DNA of 5,793 nucleotides from Deltaproteobacteria bacterium (lineage in GTDB: Bacteria; Desulfobacterota; Desulfarculia; Adiutricales; JAGVGV01): NCBI GenBank assembly GCA_020056895.1, contig JAGVGV010000456.1:1-5793 (forward strand), given 5' to 3'. The notes under the pieces are model-generated. The model was not told the DNA's origin, searched no databases, and was given only the letters and a program-made list of their open reading frames with translations. Within the stretch, counting starts at the first letter, position 1. Each line of letters opens with the position of its first letter. Both the position numbers and the translations under genes were made by a program. Positions 4,628 through 5,793 of the stretch are shown here, piece by piece.

Positions 4628-5793
4628 ATGATCGGCATATCCAAATTGTATTGCGGCACGGTGGAGCCATCGGACGCCCTTCGGTACGGACGGCATTCGG
4701 GCCGGTTGCCTTCGCATCTGCTTCAGTTTTCGGTGGACAAGAAACCGGTGGTGGTCTGGAACATGACCCGGGCCTGCAACCTGAAATGCGTTCACTGCTA
4801 TGCCCACGCCAAGGCCGCCAGCGGCCCGGACGAACTGACCACCGAAGAAGGGCGCCGGCTGATCGACGATCTGGCCGACTTCGGTTCGCCGGTCATGCTG
4901 TTTTCGGGCGGGGAACCGCTCATGCGGGCCGACCTGACGTTGTTGATCCAGCGGGCCGTCAGCCGGGGCATGCGGGCCGTAATCAGCACCAACGGCACCT
5001 TGATCGGCCGGGACAAGGCCCTGGAGTTCAAAGACCTGGGATTGTCGTACGTGGGCATCAGCCTGGATGGGCTGGCCGAAGTGAACGACCGGTTCCGGGG
5101 GGTCGCTGGCGCCTTCACGGCCGCGCTGGAAGGCATTCGCAACTGCCTGGAGGTGGGCCTGAAGGTGGGGCTCCGGTTCACCATCAACCGCCGGAACCAG
5201 GCGGAAGTGTCGGGGATTTTCGATCTTTTGGAACGGGAAGGCGTGCCCCGCATCTGCTTTTATCACCTGGTCTATTCCGGCCGCGGTTCGGCCCTCATGG
5301 CCGAAGACCTGGACCACGCCGAAACCAGAACCCTGGTGGACATGATCATCGACCGCACCAAAAAACTCCACGACCAAGGCCGGGCCGCCGAAGTGCTCAC
5401 CGTGGACAACCACGCCGACGGGCCGTACATCTATCTTAGGCTCCTTAAGGAAAAAAGCCCTCGGGCCGCCGATGTGTTGGAACTGCTTCAGATGAACGAA
5501 GGCAACAGTTCGGGCCGGGGCATCGGCTGCGTGTCTTGGGACGGAGCGGTCCACGCGGACCAGTTCTGGCGGAACCACACCTTCGGCAATGTCCGCCAAC
5601 GGCCGTTTTCCGAAATCTGGACTGATCCCGGCGTCGAGCTTCTGGCCGACCTCAAGGACAAGAAACCCCGCCTTAAGGGCCGGTGCGCCGGCTGCCGGTG
5701 GATCGAGGTTTGCGGCGGTAATTTCCGGGCCCGAGCCGAAGCGGCCACCGGGGACCCCTGGGCTCCGGACCCGGCCTGCTACCTGACCGACGA
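4628..5793 (+). CDS. ahbC: AhbC-type radical SAM enzyme, 12,18-didecarboxysiroheme deacetylase, 3' partial
   Basis: This reads as AhbC, the radical SAM enzyme that removes two acetate side chains from 12,18-didecarboxysiroheme to give Fe-coproporphyrin III in the siroheme-dependent heme pathway. The frame is open from the ATG to the last base: 388 codons plus 2 nt, so probably only a few residues are missing. The N-terminus MIGISKLYCGTVEPSDALRY followed by KKPVVVWNMTRACNLKCVHCY resembles AhbC and the heme d1 enzyme NirJ. Cys50, Cys54 and Cys57 form CX3CX2C for the SAM-binding 4Fe-4S cluster. SGGEP is at 93-97, STNGT at 120-124 and GISLDG at 143-148. The C-terminal SPASM/Twitch-like part has Cys301, Cys353-X2-Cys356-X5-Cys362 and Cys384, enough for an auxiliary cluster but without the extra CX3C cysteine of a full SPASM set (Phe366 instead). 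A weak GGAG lies 14 nt upstream, and an in-frame GTG at 4613 is a less likely start. NirJ or another NirJ-like paralogue is the main alternative. Confidence 0.85.
   Translation, partial: MIGISKLYCGTVEPSDALRYGRHSGRLPSHLLQFSVDKKPVVVWNMTRACNLKCVHCYAHAKAASGPDELTTEEGRRLIDDLADFGSPVMLFSGGEPLMRADLTLLIQRAVSRGMRAVISTNGTLIGRDKALEFKDLGLSYVGISLDGLAEVNDRFRGVAGAFTAALEGIRNCLEVGLKVGLRFTINRRNQAEVSGIFDLLEREGVPRICFYHLVYSGRGSALMAEDLDHAETRTLVDMIIDRTKKLHDQGRAAEVLTVDNHADGPYIYLRLLKEKSPRAADVLELLQMNEGNSSGRGIGCVSWDGAVHADQFWRNHTFGNVRQRPFSEIWTDPGVELLADLKDKKPRLKGRCAGCRWIEVCGGNFRARAEAATGDPWAPDPACYLTD

Noticed and set aside
4651..5439. 262-codon plus-strand open frame overlapping ahbC
   Set aside because: It is in another reading frame of the same DNA, rich in Arg, Gly and Pro, with no motifs. 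The true gene is the unclosed frame starting at 4628.
4589..5599. 336-codon minus-strand open frame
   Set aside because: It is antisense to ahbC and low-complexity in character (His, Gln, Val, Pro rich). The plus-strand frame carries all the radical SAM motifs.

Overview
The window is GC-rich coding DNA with one AT-rich intergenic stretch. It most likely comes from an anaerobic bacterium of the sulfate-reducer type (Desulfobacterota-like). The main reason is the last gene, which reads as AhbC, a radical SAM enzyme of the siroheme-dependent heme pathway used by sulfate-reducing bacteria and some archaea. The lineage is an inference from gene content and composition, not something the sequence proves.

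Layout. (1) Positions 3-2264, plus strand: a penicillin acylase family (Ntn-hydrolase) protein whose 5' end lies outside the window. (2) Positions 2278-2913, plus strand: a nitroreductase-family flavoprotein 13 nt downstream, probably co-transcribed with it. A strong intrinsic terminator follows at 2919-2950. (3) Positions 2949-4280, minus strand: a class III PLP-dependent aminotransferase with an unusual four-cysteine cluster, convergent with the first two genes. (4) Positions 4281-4627: a 347-nt divergent intergenic region whose 4321-4400 segment is only about 26% GC. It carries two FNR/CRP-type boxes exactly 30 bp apart, a perfect 12-bp palindrome overlapping one of them, and a plausible sigma70-type promoter for the aminotransferase. 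(5) Positions 4628 to the window end, plus strand: ahbC, open to the last base and lacking only its final few codons.

How it fits together. The acylase and nitroreductase form one short transcription unit ended by the 2919-2950 hairpin. The aminotransferase and ahbC are divergent and share the control region. The FNR-like boxes suggest that one or both respond to oxygen, redox state or a nitrogen oxide signal, which would suit an anaerobic heme-synthesis gene. No mobile element, CRISPR array, tRNA or rRNA was seen. The window is mostly ordinary metabolic DNA; the least ordinary parts are the divergent regulatory region and the Cys4 motif in the aminotransferase.
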